Source: Burkholderiales bacterium (lineage in GTDB: Bacteria; Pseudomonadota; Gammaproteobacteria; Burkholderiales; SG8-39). From it: a DNA stretch of 5,912 nucleotides. The stretch spans positions 1 to 5,912 of the forward strand of contig CAKKSJ010000089.1 in the NCBI GenBank assembly GCA_919902965.1, in the 5' to 3' direction. Both the position numbers and the translations under genes were made by a program. Under the pieces are notes generated by a model. The model did not search any database and had not been told where the DNA came from. It saw only the letters and a program-made list of their open reading frames with translations. Shown here piece by piece: positions 5,634-5,912 of this stretch (position 1 is its first letter; every line of letters starts with the position of its first letter).

Positions 5634-5662
5634 AAAAAGCCGGTCCTCGAACCGGCTTTTTT
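5634..5662. terminator. Strong bidirectional rho-independent terminator
   Basis: AAAAAGCCGGT at 5634-5644 pairs with ACCGGCTTTTT at 5651-5661 around the six-base loop CCTCGA. A GC-rich six-pair core (GCCGGT/ACCGGC) is flanked by an A-run and a T-run, with a sixth T at 5662. It ends the lipoprotein transcript on the plus strand. Because both flanks are A/T tracts, it would also work for a minus-strand transcript coming from the right. Confidence 0.93.
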
Positions 5663-5666
5663 ATTT

Positions 5667-5693
5667 GTGGCGAGTTAAATCGCGCCTCGCCGC
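5667..5693. repeat. Hairpin, 6 bp plus two outer pairs
   Basis: GGCGAG (5669-5674) pairs with CTCGCC (5686-5691) around an 11-base loop, and can be extended by one wobble and one G-C pair to 5667/5693. It lies directly after the lipoprotein terminator. Confidence 0.6.
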
Positions 5694-5705
5694 TTGTTCC
5701 AGATC

Positions 5706-5717
5706 CGCAATATTGCG
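5706..5717. repeat. Perfect 12-bp palindrome
   Basis: CGCAATATTGCG is self-complementary. It shares its right end with the arm of the next hairpin (5715-5738), so the two structures cannot both form on one strand. Confidence 0.6.
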
Positions 5718-5738
5718 CGGACGAGAAACCGTCCGCGC
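5715..5738. repeat. Perfect 9-bp hairpin
   Basis: GCGCGGACG (5715-5723) and CGTCCGCGC (5730-5738) are exact complements around the six-base loop AGAAAC. Two further wobble pairs are possible. The right arm is also part of the 12-bp palindrome GTCCGCGCGGAC at 5731-5742. Confidence 0.75.
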
Positions 5739-5742
5739 GGAC

Positions 5743-5787
5743 CGCCGATTCCGCACGGATGAAAAGCACATCCGCGCGCAATCGGCG
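5743..5787. repeat. Long hairpin, 17 of 19 positions paired
   Basis: The arms at 5743-5761 and 5769-5787 pair at 17 of 19 positions (8 pairs, mismatch, 3 pairs, mismatch, 6 pairs) around the seven-base loop AAAAGCA. The outer part is CGCCGATT/AATCGGCG and the inner part CGGATG/CATCCG. This is the strongest structure outside the terminator. Confidence 0.8.
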
Positions 5788-5820
5788 ATCTTGGATAAAA
5801 CCTCCACGTTGCGTTTGCTG

Positions 5821-5848
5821 TTAACCATAACCGGGTTTTTTGTACGAT
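5821..5848 (+). promoter_or_regulatory. Possible plus-strand promoter for a gene at the right edge
   Basis: TTAACC (5821-5826) and TACGAT (5843-5848) are 16 bases apart. Transcription would begin near 5855 and run to the right edge. The -35 shares its GTTAAC core (5820-5825) with the proposed minus-strand promoter, so the two would be back to back and likely compete. Confidence 0.35.
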
Positions 5849-5886
5849 GCGCTTTTTATCATCGCGGTAGGGACAGCGGTTACCCG

Positions 5887-5912
5887 ATGCCCCCCGCACA
5901 GATCCCGGCGTG
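5887..5912 (+). CDS. Possible start of a further gene, cut by the window edge
   Basis: An ATG at 5887 opens a frame (MPPAQIPA) that is still open at the last base. TAGGGA at 5868-5873 lies 13 bases before it, rather far for a ribosome binding site. Only eight codons are visible, so the product cannot be named and the start is uncertain. Confidence 0.25.

Larger units (their letters stand above)
5634..5788 (-). ncRNA. Candidate structured small RNA on the minus strand
   Basis: Hypothesis. On the minus strand, TTAACA (5824-5819, five of six consensus bases) and TTTTAT (5800-5795, four of six) lie 18 bases apart and predict a start near 5788. That is exactly where the first hairpin opens (5787-5743). 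It would be followed by hairpins at 5738-5715 and 5693-5667, and by the terminator at 5662-5634 with a T-run in this direction. The result would be an RNA of about 155 nt with four stems, U-rich loops on the first two, and several GGA triplets. No known RNA family is recognised. The alternative is a set of extragenic palindromes without a transcript. Confidence 0.3.
5663..5886. other. Gene-free stretch rich in palindromes
   Basis: About 220 bases with no credible protein-coding frame. The left part to 5787 is occupied by the hairpins listed separately. The right part (5788-5886) is more AT-rich and holds the proposed back-to-back promoters and T-runs at 5836-5841 and 5853-5857, which lack a stem. 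Open frames crossing it on the minus strand are Arg/Cys-rich and look like chance. Confidence 0.7.

Noticed and set aside
5639..5656. tRNA T-arm-like sequence (GGTTCGAGGACC on the minus strand)
   Set aside because: No acceptor, D or anticodon arm around it; it is the stem-loop of the terminator.
5342..5781. Minus-strand Ala- and Gly-rich open frames opposite the lipoprotein
   Set aside because: They are the complements of the Pro/Ala repeat codons and cross the terminator; no ribosome site or family match.

Overview
The window reads as ordinary GC-rich proteobacterial chromosome, most likely betaproteobacterial. This is inferred from the gene content: an NnrE-NnrD fusion, a SlyD-type FKBP, a BCP/PrxQ peroxiredoxin, a membrane-anchored glutamate-synthase-like protein and a small conserved protein that I associate with betaproteobacteria. 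Codon use is strongly GC-biased, so long spurious open frames occur antisense to the real genes. No mobile element, CRISPR array, rRNA or tRNA is visible.

Layout. (1) 1-1236, plus: the 3' part of the bifunctional NAD(P)H-hydrate repair enzyme Nnr, cut by the left edge. (2) 1237-2066, plus: a type II HigB-HigA toxin-antitoxin module, toxin first, with its own promoter and a palindrome between the -10 box and the toxin start. It is clearly less GC-rich than its neighbours and looks like an acquired cassette. (3) 4636-2095, minus: three genes transcribed leftwards, a BCP/PrxQ-type peroxiredoxin, a SlyD-like peptidyl-prolyl isomerase overlapping it by 25 bases, and, after an 83-base gap, an FMN/3Fe-4S glutamate-synthase-like protein with an N-terminal membrane anchor. 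Together they suggest a redox and protein-maintenance cluster, but no shared pathway is proven. (4) 4766-5269, plus: a conserved protein of unknown function, divergent from the peroxiredoxin gene. (5) 5370-5615, plus: a very small Pro/Ala-rich lipoprotein with three 21-base tandem repeats, ended by a strong hairpin-plus-T terminator. (6) 5663-5912: a gene-poor end packed with palindromes. Three hairpins and the two-way terminator line up behind a possible minus-strand promoter, so this stretch could encode a structured small RNA of about 155 nt. A weak plus-strand promoter and an ATG at 5887 suggest that another gene begins at the right edge.

The genes are mostly housekeeping. The parts most worth a second look are the hairpin cluster at 5667-5787, the layout of the higBA control region, and the peroxiredoxin that lacks the usual resolving cysteine.
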